Source: Mytilus galloprovincialis
Lineage: Eukaryota > Mollusca > Bivalvia > Mytilida > Mytilidae
Length of the DNA stretch: 64,000 nt
Assembly: GCF_965363235.1 (NCBI RefSeq)
Contig: NC_134838.1
Location: 14,478,441 to 14,542,440, forward strand
Reading direction: 5' to 3'
Both the position numbers and the translations under genes were made by a program. Shown in pieces: positions 24,660 through 34,947 of the stretch (within the stretch, counting starts at the first letter, position 1; each line of letters starts with the position of its first letter). Under the pieces are notes generated by a model, which did no database searches, was not told the origin of the DNA, and worked only from the letters and a program-made list of their open reading frames with translations.

Positions 24660-24702
24660 ATGGCAGGCGTTTCGTATCAAAAATGTCTCATCAGTGGCGT
24701 TC
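24660..24702 (-). ncRNA. Decayed hammerhead ribozyme
   Basis: On the minus strand ACGCCA-CTGATGA is followed by a poor stem II, then GAAA-CGCCTGCC. The 5' arm of stem I (ACGCCA) is the part lost in the 21637 copy, while the cleavage triplet is degenerate here. Confidence 0.55.
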
Positions 24703-24880
24703 GAATAAAACAAGTAAAAAAAGGCCAAATAAAGTACGAAGTTGAAGACCAATCGAGGACACACAGTTCTGAAATGGTTTACCAAATACAAATAAAGTAA
24801 TCTATTCCTGGGGTCGAAAATCTTTAGTATTTCAAAAAAATGATGTTTTGTAAAATGCAATCAACGATTCCAGGGTTCAC

Positions 24881-24884
<4 letters not shown>

Positions 24885-24916
<32 letters not shown>
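24885..24916. repeat. 32-bp poly(T) tract
   Basis: Uninterrupted T run. Confidence 0.95.
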
Positions 24917-24918
<2 letters not shown>

Positions 24919-24929
24919 GATAACCTTAT

Positions 24930-24991
24930 TCAAGTACAGCCGTAAAGAACAGAAAGATGGACGGAAAAGTCTTTCGTGGTCTTGGTAACTA
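24930..24991 (-). CDS. Small Cys-cluster protein, tentative last exon
   Basis: A TCTTCTAG acceptor is followed by 62 bases that complete the split codon of the previous exon and stay open for 20 codons to TGA (ending SVLYGCT). The in-phase join is the main support. A run of 32 T on the plus strand follows at 24885-24916, so a genuine cleavage site near it cannot be told from an A-tract. It could be chance. Confidence 0.3.
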
Positions 24992-25358
24992 CTAGAAGAG
25001 ATGAGGCAAACATTATAATAATAATCCTTGTTTTTTCTGTTTAACAAATATAAAGCAAAATATTTCAAACTCTTTAGTTGCACTTGAAAAAGATTCATAT
25101 ATAGACCTTATAAAAACTAGATGATACTTTATGGATAAAGATTACTCCTATACAAAAAAGATGTGGTATAATTGTCAATACATAGTTTTCTTTTCATCAG
25201 AATTACAAATTTCGGATTTTACCTCCACATTCTCACGAGACTGCATGCGTACACATCACATCAGTCAAAGCGATTCATATTACTTAATTCAAAGACACGT
25301 TGAAATGCTTGATGGGAAAAATCCAGAGTATATTTCTACTGATATCAATTTTACATAC

Positions 25359-25473
25359 CGTTTACTTCTTGAGAAGTAAGAGATGCTTTGCCATCTTCTT
25401 TTTCAATGTTTTCGACTTTCTGTCCTGTCTTCTTCATACAACAACAGCAAATTGCAGCAAAACACCTTCGAAA
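25359..25473 (-). CDS. Small Cys-cluster protein, exon 2 (38 aa)
   Basis: An acceptor (TTTATAG) is followed in phase 0 by FRRCFAAICCCCMKKTG, then an acidic/basic tail ending QEVN. The four consecutive cysteines, flanked by basic residues, continue the KSCCS end of exon 1. The exon ends AACG|GTATGT, a good donor. If that donor is not used, the frame stops two codons later (G, M, stop) and the protein is 85 residues. A continuation exon is proposed at 24930-24991. Confidence 0.55.
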
Positions 25474-25530
25474 CTATAAATATAAAATAACAACCAGTGA
25501 GGTAGCCATATATTGTGGGTTTTTTTATTT

Positions 25531-25745
25531 CTAATTTTTGACTCATTTATGTGTTTAGTGTGTCGTCAATTCCGATGAACAAGTATATATTTTTGTTAAG
25601 GTCCAGTTGAAACCCTCCTCTAGTTCTCAACTGTATCTACATTTTGGCTCGTTTATATGTTTCGGGTTTTAGTGCTGCGTTAATTTCGATGAACTTATAT
25701 AGATAATTGTTTAGGAGCCAGTTGAAGCCCGTCTCTGGTTCTAAT
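25531..25745 (+). repeat. Diverged ~110-bp tandem duplication
   Basis: AGTTGAAACCCTCCTCTAGTT and AGTTGAAGCCCGTCTCTGGTT, with matching sequence before each (CATTTATGTGTTT/CGTTTATATGTTT). Confidence 0.65.
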
Positions 25746-26964
25746 TTCTATAAATGGAAGTGGATGTTCACCAAGATTAAATGTTACACATGACATTGGT
25801 AAAATCTCTTTGTTCTTACTGTGCTATAATCTGGATAATGCACAGCAAAGGTGTGTATTAACTACCTCAGATATACTGCACAGTTCAAATCTATTTTTAC
25901 CTTTAGGGGCGATTCCTTGATTTTGAAAGGGGCGTTATTCTATAAAAAAAAAATATATCACCGAGTGTAGCGAGACTAAAAACAATTTGACGACTTTAAG
26001 GCAAAACACGATACTTTGTCCAATCCTATGGTTAACGACATGTTCGTCCCCACCCCCGAATCCGCCATCTGCCTTAAAATTACGACAAAATTGAACTTTG
26101 TACAAACATCGTAGTTTCAAAACAGGAAAAAAGAATGGTTTCTTATTCCTTTTTTTTCATCTCAGCTTAAAATGTTTTACTATATTTTGCGTACAACATA
26201 AATCTTAAATCAGTGTTTTAAAGTCAGAAAGATAGTTAAAACAATTTTTGGTAATTTCCGGCAAAAAAGAAATGTATCTAAGAATATCCGAATAAAAGAA
26301 ATCTTATTTGGATTAGTTTTAGACTTAATTAATGGAATTTATAACGACTTTTTGAATATCTATTCCCCATATTTTTGGATCGAATTTAAAGGGGGTCATA
26401 TTTAATTATGTTTTAAAACAGGGAGATTAGCTGGAGATCAATCAGACTTCATTTAGATGGACGTGTCTTAAAAATTAATACAGTAGATACAAAGAAATTT
26501 GGGGGGAGGGGAGTAAAAGATTGGACAGAGAAACGTATTTTCTGTTTAATCAACATTTAAAATTTAGTATATTGACATCTTCCTCGGTTTATCTTTCTCT
26601 ATTAAAGCATATCATTGATGGAAAGAAATTCAAATGCAATTAATCCAAACTCAAAAACCCTTTCAGTTATGATTTTTTTTTTCATACAACGATTTGAAAG
26701 TACTCAATTTGTCAAAGTCTTAATCGTCACTTATTAAATAAAAAATGGAAATAGATTTAACAGAAACATTAAAAAAAGTCTACCATTAAATCGCAATTTT
26801 ACAATAAGTCTAAACCCAAACAAACTGAGTTATCAATTTAAAACTTACCAATGAAATCGTATTTCCCCTTTCTTTACCCTACAATAAAATTTCCTGGGTA
26901 CTGTGGATTGCGGAATATCGTCCACATCTTAAAAACGTTCACGCAAATTAATGACGTCATGTGT
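25746..26964. other. Intron 1 of the minus-strand gene; nothing recognised
   Basis: AT-rich sequence with short ORFs. Confidence 0.4.
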
Positions 26965-27135
26965 TAAAACAGTTATTGGCCAATCAAATCGGTATATAGA
27001 ATTTAATTTGCACGAGCTCAGGGTGACCCTTTAACCCGAACTCCTACGTCGTTCGGGTTAATAAGGGTCACCTGAGCTGTGCAGATTAAATTCTATATAC
27101 CGACTTGCTTTGTCAATAACTATAACATAGTATGA
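26965..27135. mobile_element. About 170-bp foldback element
   Basis: TCGGTATATAGAATTTAATT and its complement face each other around TTCGGGTTA/TAACCCGAA; weaker pairing extends outward (CAATAACTGT/AACTATAA). It is followed by a TTA microsatellite. Confidence 0.75.
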
Positions 27136-27431
27136 GGTGCAATAATGTATGATTTATGTTTATCTAATATGACAAATAAAGATTATTATTATTATATAAA
27201 GACAATCCAGAATATAATCGTAATACAAGATATTTTAAACATTTAGGCACAAGAATAAACACCATATTAAAAGTAACAAGTTAATTCATTACAAAATTTC
27301 CTTATAAAAAAAACCCGATACACGTACATTCATAATATCACCCCTAAGTTTGCAACATTGGTTAATTATATTTGTAAAAAGCAACACATATGATAAGCTT
27401 TTTCAATGTATTTTTTCGTTTTAAATCTTAC

Positions 27432-27566
27432 TGAACAGCAGCTTTTTCCTTTCTCCTTTTTTGATTTGACCAATGCCTGAGTTTCTGTCTCCTCTAATGC
27501 CTTAGTGTCTCCATCATTGTAAGTTTTGCTCGTGCTTTCCTTGGGTAAAGTGTTCTCGTCTTCCAT
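27432..27566 (-). CDS. Small Cys-cluster protein, exon 1 (45 aa)
   Basis: This exon starts at the only good ATG (MEDENTLPKE) and encodes an acidic, Thr/Glu-rich stretch that becomes lysine-rich (KSKKEKGKSCCS). It ends in phase 0 at a strong donor, TCA|GTAAGA. The frame joins cleanly to the exon at 25359-25473, producing a continuous basic and cysteine-rich region. I do not recognise the family. A polybasic stretch followed by clustered cysteines is the pattern of a palmitoylated peripheral membrane protein, but that is inference. The gene is divergent from the plus-strand membrane-protein gene that starts at 27885. Confidence 0.6.
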
Positions 27567-27884
27567 ACTTGCTTTAACGTTTTACATTACTTGCGACTTC
27601 ACCATAATTTGGCTCTTGAAACTGAATGAGCAATTTTGGTAACCAACCACGTGACTTTTTGTTACTATTTTTATGATGCCAAAAGTAGATATCTAATAAG
27701 TTTTTTAACGTTAGTATCTATCGAATCTCGTTTAAAAAAATACATATAAAAATCATCAAAAATATTTTTGGGAATTGAAATGTTTTGTTGAATACTTTTA
27801 GCGGAAAGTCACGTTTCTGCTGAATTCGATTTCCCCAAGAACGTTTATGACGTTAACGTTTTCAGTAAACAATTTGCACAACAC
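27567..27884. promoter_or_regulatory. Shared divergent promoter interval with CACGTG box
   Basis: Only 318 bp separate the start codons of two divergent genes, so this interval probably drives both. It contains CACGTG at 27648-27653, within GTCACGTGGT on the minus strand, which is close to the TFEB/USF-type E-box (CLEAR consensus GTCACGTGAC). A second GTCACGT lies about 160 bp to the right. I see no convincing TATA box at either start. Confidence 0.4.
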
Positions 27885-28167
27885 ATGAACATGGAACCAG
27901 AATACCGTATAGAACCTGAAAACTGTGAAAATGCTTTCGAAGTTCCAAATATCTTTCCCTGTAGAGGTGGATGTTGTGGACAGAAACCGGAAGAATATTG
28001 CTGTAATGAAAGTTTACAGCTAAATTTGGCAATTTTTTCCATGTGTTCAACGATTGTGTTTCTTTTGTTCGCTGTCTGGGCTTGGAAAAGATGTATATTG
28101 ATTTGGTGTGGGGATAAAAAAGGTTTCACTTCACAGAATATTGATTTGGTTTCAAGAAGAGAATGTG
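27885..28167 (+). CDS. Shisa/VOPP1-like single-pass membrane protein, exon 1
   Basis: Encodes residues 1-94 of a 161-residue protein. An N-terminal cysteine cluster (CRGGCCGQKPEEYCC, about residues 26-40) is followed by a hydrophobic segment (about 46-65, IFSMCSTIVFLLFAVWAW) and basic residues. The pattern Cys-rich ectodomain, CC pairs, one membrane span and a PPxY tail is that of the Shisa-like adaptor superfamily (Shisa, CYYR1, WBP1, VOPP1). There is no signal peptide after this ATG, which is unusual for that group. The frame is open for about 85 bp upstream without another ATG, so an upstream exon supplying one is possible. The exon ends TGTG|GTAAGT, phase 1. Confidence 0.7.
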
Positions 28168-28374
28168 GTAAGTTACTATAATAAATATAAGTACATAAAC
28201 TTGCTTATGTATTTTTGAATTATGTTTTTTTTCATCTTTTTTTATTTCAAGATTCGCATGTTTCGTTGTTTTTCGCTTAATATTTTTGGCTAAAACTTTC
28301 TATCAAAAACGCATTCAGTGGGATTTATGCTGGTTTTTTTTTAGTCATGTTAAAAACCCATGCGTGCAAGAAGT

Positions 28375-29230
28375 AAAATAATAAAATTATCGAACTCCAA
28401 AGAATTCAAATCCGAAAGTCTCTTATCAAACGAGAGTCAAAAGCTCAAACACATCAAACGAATGGAAAACAATTGTCATAGTTCAAGCATTTCGTGATGT
28501 AGAAAATGGTTGATTGAACCTGGTTTTGTAGCTGACGAAACATATCACTTGTATGACAGTCGCACAAAATACCATTATGTTGACAACAATTTGGAAACAA
28601 AATTTACAAAACAATCAGACATAATAGGTAACAGTCCACACTGTGTTATAATCTTGGTTACTGTTAAAACAAACAAATATGTCAACAAACATTAACAAAA
28701 CGGCATCTAGACAAAGCACATAATAAAAAATGAAAGACAAAAATACAAAAATAATTATCACAGCATAACACATTAGCGAGTAGCATAAGTACCGAGACAC
28801 GCCAAAAGTATATTATACCAAAAATGAACTGACAAATGGAGGACACATGTAATTGAGATGATTAACAACGTCAGTACCCAGAGTTTGTACTTCAAAACCA
28901 TCATGTAGGTATTATTTTTGAAGTTAGCACGGGATATTTATGAACAAGGTTTTGGTATCTTCCGATGGATTTTTTTAGGAACAAGACGAGTCGTTCTTTG
29001 ACCTAACCCTGGTTCATCAACTTTTTAATTAGATACCGGTGACGTTTTATAAAATCAGGGTTGCAGCTGTCAGCTCTCTTGAATACCGAATGAGTTGTGG
29101 GATGTATATCCCTTCGGGTGGAAATTGATAATTTCAAAATTGATTTCGTCTCGTTTGTCACAGATGTTGGTACTGAGATGATCGCTTATGTCAAATTCGG
29201 TGTATAGGTCTGAAAATAGGGCAATATATT
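28375..29230 (-). mobile_element. Retroelement 3' remnant with reverse-transcriptase C-terminal fragment
   Basis: On the minus strand, 28.9-29.2 kb reads ICDKRDEINFEIINFHPKG, then an interrupted stretch with LIKKLMNQG-like words. These resemble the C-terminal domain of reverse transcriptases (non-LTR or Penelope-like) common in bivalves. The sequence after it (to 28375) looks like its 3' non-coding end. It is badly degraded and sits in the intron of the PPSY gene, antisense to it. Confidence 0.55.
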
Positions 29231-29317
29231 ATTTAATTATATATCTCTGCTAGATTGAAAAAAAATGTAATCTTAATCAAAGAATTGTTTTTACTTCGTA
29301 TGTGAATCTGAAATATA

Positions 29318-30578
29318 CGGAAGCGTATTAGCGCCACACATTTTTTTTTTTTCTTCCTATGTTTGAGTTATAACGCAAACCTTTGCGTTACAACGCAAAC
29401 CTTTGCGTTAAACGCAAACCTTTGCGATATAACGCAAACCTTTGCGTTATAACGCAAACATTTGTTTTATCTTATTTCTTATTTAAGATTCAAAGGAAAC
29501 AGTAGTTATTAATGGAGGAGGCTGGATATAATAAAATTTATCACCTTTGTAGTAATTGCAAAGTAAACTGCTTGAATAATTAGATCATATCAATGACTAA
29601 TAATGAGCAGAATAATATAAGAAGATGTGGTATGAGTGCCAATAAGAAAACTCTCCATCTAAGTCACTATTCGTAAAAGTAAACCATCATAGGCCGAATT
29701 ACGGTCTTCAACACGGAGCATTGGTTCACACTAAACAACAAACTATAAAGGTCCCCAAAAACGATATCCAAGTTACTACTAGTATATATATTACAAAGAA
29801 AATTGAGTAAATTGAGGTTATACCTAAGAAAAAAATCAACCCTGCTAATATAGCTATAACCGAATATAAATATACTTCCAAAGTAAGCTCTCGTTTGAGA
29901 ACTGTGTAAAGTAGGTTACATTCAAACAAGCTACCCTTTGGCAATAAATGTATAGAATGATGATGTTTTATTAATAAAATTATGTTCTCTCTATTCAAAT
30001 TGCTACCCAAGCATCTTAAAAATACTTCAATATATTGAAATGAAAATTCAATGACTTTCTATCAAAGAATCTTGATCATATTCTGAGATTTAAAAAAAAA
30101 TGTTTCCTTATTAATAATTCATTTTAAAGCAGAAAGATCATTTTGTCTATTTGACTTGGAGGTTTCACAATTGTATGACATTATTTTTGATCTTTCAATT
30201 TTAATATGACTATATACTATATCTATTTTCTTGTTAAATTATATACTTTTCTGATGCACAAATCAGTCTTAATTTATGTATAATTGCACTTCAATTATTC
30301 CATTATTCCTATGCATATTTATTATGGCCTTGTATGTATGTTTCTTTTTTTATCTACTAGTAAATCACATCCGAAATGAATGACAGACGGACATATATAC
30401 AAAACTTAATGAATAATTGAAATAAAGATGTTTGCGTTATAACGCAAAGGTTTGCGTTGTATCGCAAATGTTTGCGTTATAACGCAAAGGTTTGCGTTAT
30501 TACGCAAAGGTTTGCGTTGTAACGCAAACATAAGAAGAAAAATAAAAAAAAAATGTGTGTGGCGCTAATACGCTTCCG
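29318..30578. mobile_element. 1.26-kb element with palindrome-array TIRs
   Basis: Ends CGGAAGCGTATTAGCGCCAC and its reverse complement are followed inward by a T-tract and four to five copies of an 18-bp palindrome, AACGCAAACCTTTGCGTT. TA borders both ends, and GAAATA also lies outside each end (29310-29315, 30581-30586), so the TSD is either TA or 6-8 bp. A family B fragment is nested at 29625. No transposase. Confidence 0.8.
29625..29750 (+). repeat. Family B fragment nested in the 29318 element
   Basis: GATGTGGTATGAGTGCCAAT and GGCCGAATTACGGTCTTCAA. Confidence 0.65.
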
Positions 30579-30618
30579 TAGAAATATAACTTGATGCTTT
30601 CCTTTTTTATTTTCCTAG

Positions 30619-30821
30619 GAACTGCAATACCATGCACTCACATTGGTTGTTCTAGTATAGTACCATCATCAGGTGTGCATTTTACCCGCACAAAGAGGAC
30701 AACAAATGGGGCATCCAACAAAATGAATAAGAAACTGTATGACCAGACAAAGAACTTTACAGAATGTCCACCAAGCTATGACGAAGCAATAAGATTTCAA
30801 TCAAACCAAATTTCTCAATAA
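30619..30821 (+). CDS. Shisa/VOPP1-like membrane protein, exon 2
   Basis: An acceptor (TTTTCCTAG) joins in phase to exon 1 to give RRECGTAIPC and runs 67 codons to TAA. The cytoplasmic tail is basic, then ends with ECPPSYDEAI. PPSY is a PPxY motif of the kind bound by WW domains of NEDD4-family ligases, and its place near the C-terminus matches WBP1, VOPP1 and Shisa relatives. The intron (28168-30618) holds two mobile elements. Family membership rests on architecture, not alignment. Confidence 0.7.
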
Positions 30822-30822
30822 A
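30817..30822 (+). terminator. AATAAA overlapping the stop codon
   Basis: The last codons read CAA TAA A, so an AATAAA hexamer overlaps the stop. If used, the 3'UTR would be only 10-30 nt; a later signal may be the real one. Confidence 0.3.
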
Positions 30823-30989
30823 CATATAACATATAAACATGCATTCGTTTAACTGATCTATTTTTTAGTTAGATGATGGCCTCTTATCAACCAGAGTCCA
30901 AATGAGAAGAAAAAAATAACTATGAGTCACCGTACGGCGGTAACAAGGTATTACGCCCACCCCGTATTATAGGGTTATTACATGAATAT

Positions 30990-31190
30990 TCCCCAATATT
31001 AATGAAATAACCCTTTTATTGTATAGCAATATTATATTTGAAAGTAAAAATTAGTTTAAACTAAGATTTTGTCGTTGATGACGTCATGAATTTTGAAGAT
31101 TTATTGCACAAGTGCAATATTCGAATTTATTGCACGCTAACTTTTGGTTACTTTCTTTGGGAAATATTATATTGCTATGCAATAAAGTCA
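30990..31190. repeat. Inverted repeat around AT-rich core
   Basis: TTATTGTATAGCAATATTATA and its near complement AATATTATATTGCTATGCAA face each other about 140 bp apart. Confidence 0.55.
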
Positions 31191-31497
31191 GTTATTAACC
31201 GCACTGACATAACAAAATGTGATACAAATCAAGCGAGAAAACATACAGCTTAATTTTTGAAAGTCTGTTAGAAAATCTGGTGTTATTGTGCAGTTTTTCT
31301 GCCCCGAAAAGAAACGATACTTTCAGGCACATTATTTCTGCACATAAAATTATGTACATGCATCCAAAAAAACATCTTATAATAATGCCTCTGATAAATA
31401 AATAATGCAGTTTTTCACTTGTAGAAAATACATCCCGGCATATTAAAGACTCTCTGGACCAGAGAGAAGTTTCGCCACAAAATGGTAAAATTCTTAC

Positions 31498-31614
31498 ATG
31501 GTTTGAATATTCTTGGTTGTAATTGGTCTGGTAGACTTTTTGTCTGGTTTGCAGGTACTATATTGTCATAGTTATACCCACCATCATGTGACCATGTCGA
31601 TTTTACTTTGATAT
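31498..31614 (-). CDS. Possible orphan coding exon, unknown protein
   Basis: Between a weak acceptor (TGAAG) and a strong donor (CCAT|GTAAG) the minus strand reads IKVKSTWSHDGGYNYDNIVP and then NQTKSLPDQLQPRIFKP. The composition looks like real protein rather than AT-rich noise. An in-frame stop lies just upstream, so it would have to be spliced. I found no partner exons and do not recognise the family. It may be a pseudogene fragment. Confidence 0.25.
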
Positions 31615-31699
31615 CTTCAGATGCAATACCGTGTAATGAATGGAATCATTGAATACAGATAGTTGAAATTGAAAGAAAACAAAGAACAATCATGATTTT

Positions 31700-32513
31700 G
31701 TAAGGGTTCAGAAATTTTTCTCCGGGCATTTGCTTGAAAACATGAGGCTGTCAGACTGACAGGAAACCGAATCAGTTTCCATGCATGGAAATAATATTTG
31801 CAAATCTGGATACCTCAAACAGGATCAAGTAAAACTAGACAAATTGATGCCCATCATACTCCATTCTGAAGTAACTGTATTATAACAAAGCATGCCATAA
31901 ATTACGTACGTATACTGCAAGGCAGTCGCTCGCTATACATTACCGAATTAATAACCGATATTTTTTTTTCCTCAGAAAGGTCAAGATCTTTGTTTTTCAA
32001 GTTTGTGAAGCCCAGTTTACACATCAAATACCGCAAGAATAGCATGATATTCTATATCATTAAAATAACGAACGGACAAATCATACACGGACATTCAAAA
32101 AGCCCGTGTATACTATTAATTTTGCAATTTCCTCATTTCGGAAAGTATTATTTATGAAAAGCCTTAACTTTCGAGGCCCAGGAAGACATGCAATTGGAGT
32201 CTGAAACAGATTCTGCAACTTTTGGCGCAGACGAGACAAAAACGATGCGTTCAACCAGCATATCCTCGCATGAATGTGTCCTTGACTTTTGATTCCAAGG
32301 TCAAATTTAAACAATCCATGTATGCAGGTCGTAACTTACTTATTCATCCATTAATACAGACCGTTTTTTGACAGCTAGTTTGTACATCAAATAAGACAAA
32401 GATTCAGTCCAGAACCTTAGGATTATTGAATTTGTTTGTTTTGGGCATTTTTTAATGTCCAACCTACACAAGGTGTGTTTATTTTTTGCTTTTCTTGTGC
32501 ATTTTAGTGTTTG
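31700..32513. other. No gene supported
   Basis: Short minus-strand ORFs without recognisable domains. Confidence 0.35.
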
Positions 32514-32520
32514 TTCCTAG

Positions 32521-32557
32521 CAGGGACTTTCTATACTAATAGTATAGAAAGTCCCTG
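32521..32557. mobile_element. 37-bp perfect palindromic micro-element, 7-bp TSD TTCCTAG
   Basis: CAGGGACTTTCTATACT, a 3-base centre AAT, then the exact complement AGTATAGAAAGTCCCTG. TTCCTAG is repeated directly at 32514-32520 and 32558-32564. Confidence 0.8.
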
Positions 32558-32564
32558 TTCCTAG

Positions 32565-34716
32565 GCCACAAATATTTTATTCATTATTACCATTGGTCTC
32601 TTTAGTGCACTATAGGTTGTATACCAGGCCAGGTCTCCTATAGATTGTTAAATATCTTACATGATATAGATCTCATCCCTTAACCATTTATACTATTAAT
32701 TGTCATGAGAGGACCTTCCACAGCACCACAGTGTATTGAAAGCCTTCAGATGTACAACCATTCACCCACATACATGTATATTATAAATACCATAAGCTTT
32801 TCAATACACTCTGGATGTCATACTCTAGCTTCCCTCTTTATGTTGTAAATGGTATAGTTTCAGAATCAAACCCCAAAACCGTTAAAGCCGTTCCACTGCT
32901 CTATTGTATTTATCACTTGGGATAAGACCCTGCCAAGATCAACCATTCCTGAACCAAATATATTCTTGATTGCCATGGCAAACTTTTAGTACAGTACAGG
33001 TTTTTTTACAAGGGTTCATATCTGCCCCCGAACCTAATATAAATTCTAAATTGAAAAGACCTTTCCAATGCAAAACAAATTTTGACCTTACTTTACCATT
33101 GCTAGTAAGTTCTAGAAATGAAGTGAGGCTTGTTTTAATTTTATCCTTACAGCCAGGTTTAACAAGTTAAATGTAAGCTTCTACTCATTGCCCTCTACAT
33201 ATGGGAAAGCCAATGTGATCAAACTCACTAACTCAGTCACATTTTAACCTGTACTGATTCAACATTTAAATTTTATTATCTTTCATGCCTAACCACTAAA
33301 GTTATATCAATGTCAAAAATACCAATAGATATTTAGTTTTTCACTTGTCTTTCCTTCTGAATGAAGTTTCATTCTAAAGATCCCCAAAATATTGATTAAA
33401 AAAAGTTGCATCAAAACAATTTGAGATTGAAGAAAACTGATGATTTATCTCCCCTTATTGTGTTCATTCAAAAAGAAAAATATTCAACGATACACAGAAC
33501 AATACATTAATTCACAAACAAGCATAGTGCATCAGTGTTGTCGGTCATTAATTTTTGGATTAGTTTTTTGTTACATTGACCTTTTTTGAAAATAATGTAG
33601 AGAATGCAAAGAACTATGTCTTTTTGTACCCATTCTCAATTTGTTTTGATGCAACTTAAGTTGTGACAAAGCATATAGATTTTCTACACATTGAAAATGT
33701 AAAATATCATCCCTGGGGCTACTATCTGAACCTTTTGGTGAGTGAGCACAGCAAATAAGCTAAAAAGCTTTCACAAATAGGTGATGTTTTACGATATCTA
33801 TACAAAGATTATCTGTTGATTTCTATTGCTGGTCTTTTCCTCCTCCATAAGACAGTTTTTCACTTGACAAAAGCCAGCTGTTAACATCGCTGATAACTTC
33901 TCTTAAGACATTGTGCAGAAGCTGATGATGCCTGCTCTCGTCTTAGAGCCATGAAACAAGAATTATGGAACAACAGAGCAAAGTGATATAGGTGTAAGGA
34001 AAGAAGATAAACATTGTTTCTTGACAGATGATTCAAGTTATCTATTTTTATTTCACTAGGGAATCGCAGTAATTCATTGTAACCAATGCAATAAATGTTT
34101 TTTTCAAGGTACTGAGATTGGCAGGTATGTGGAGCAATAACAAGAGAACAATAATGTAACAAAGTTGATAATAAAAGAAACTTTATTGACATATTATATA
34201 TATTAGCTTTATTAAATTAGTAAACAAAGACCAAAAGTAACAAAAAAGGAATGTAAAGGCGGAATGCTAAGTTAACCTACATCTTTTATACATAACCTAC
34301 ATGTGTAACACACAACCTACATGTGTAATAAGACAAACAATGTGTATTACATGTGTAATAGAGATTCTAATTATATTGCACTGATTAACTGAGTATGAGT
34401 GATGAGAAAGCTTACAGTGATTGAAACTCTACCCTGGTAAATTATAGATGTTAATATTTTACAATACATGTAGTACAAATAGACCAATTCAGAATTATAC
34501 ATGTTACCGTAATATTGTGTCCAAGAAATTTGATTCAGGTGAGTCATGCAATATGATATGAATACAGAAATATTTTCCAATTTCTAGCTTGGTTGTAACA
34601 ACATCATTAATTGTATTGTACATGATGTTTATGATGATGATGCACATTATGAAAGGACAAATTGCAATTTGGTCAGAACTTTATATGAACTGCAATAGGT
34701 GTAGAGCAACACTTAC
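32565..34716. other. No gene supported
   Basis: A 103-codon minus-strand ORF (33881-34192) starts with a signal-like hydrophobic run but has no convincing continuation. Confidence 0.35.
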
Positions 34717-34941
34717 GAGGCCCCTCATGGGGGGGTCCTAGTAATCACATAATCACCATTTTTTTGCCAATATAATCACATAATCATTAAATATTTGCTT
34801 ATCTTTAGTAATCAAATAATCATAAACTAAAAATACAGTCCTAGGTAATCAAATAATCATGAAATATTTGGCTTAATAATCAAATAATCATTAAAAAAAC
34901 GGCCAAGTAATCACATAATCAAAAACCCCATGAGGGCCCTC
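34717..34941. mobile_element. 225-bp G-rich-TIR element, TSD ACTTAC
   Basis: Ends GAGGCCCCTCATGGGG and CCCCATGAGGGCCCTC are inverted and flanked by ACTTAC (34711-34716, 34942-34947). The interior repeats TAATCACATAATCA/TAATCAAATAATCA. Confidence 0.85.
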
Positions 34942-34947
34942 ACTTAC

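Noticed and set aside
24885-24916. Poly(A) end of a processed retrocopy
   Set aside because: The adjoining sequence shows in-phase splicing to two exons, and no target duplication is visible.
27845-28129. Antisense ORFs over the PPSY gene exon 1
   Set aside because: Shadows of the real plus-strand exon, which has splice sites and a coherent product.
33881-34192. 103-codon minus-strand ORF with signal-like start and a faint leucine-rich-repeat look
   Set aside because: Only one vague LRR-like segment, no continuation in any frame, AT-rich context.
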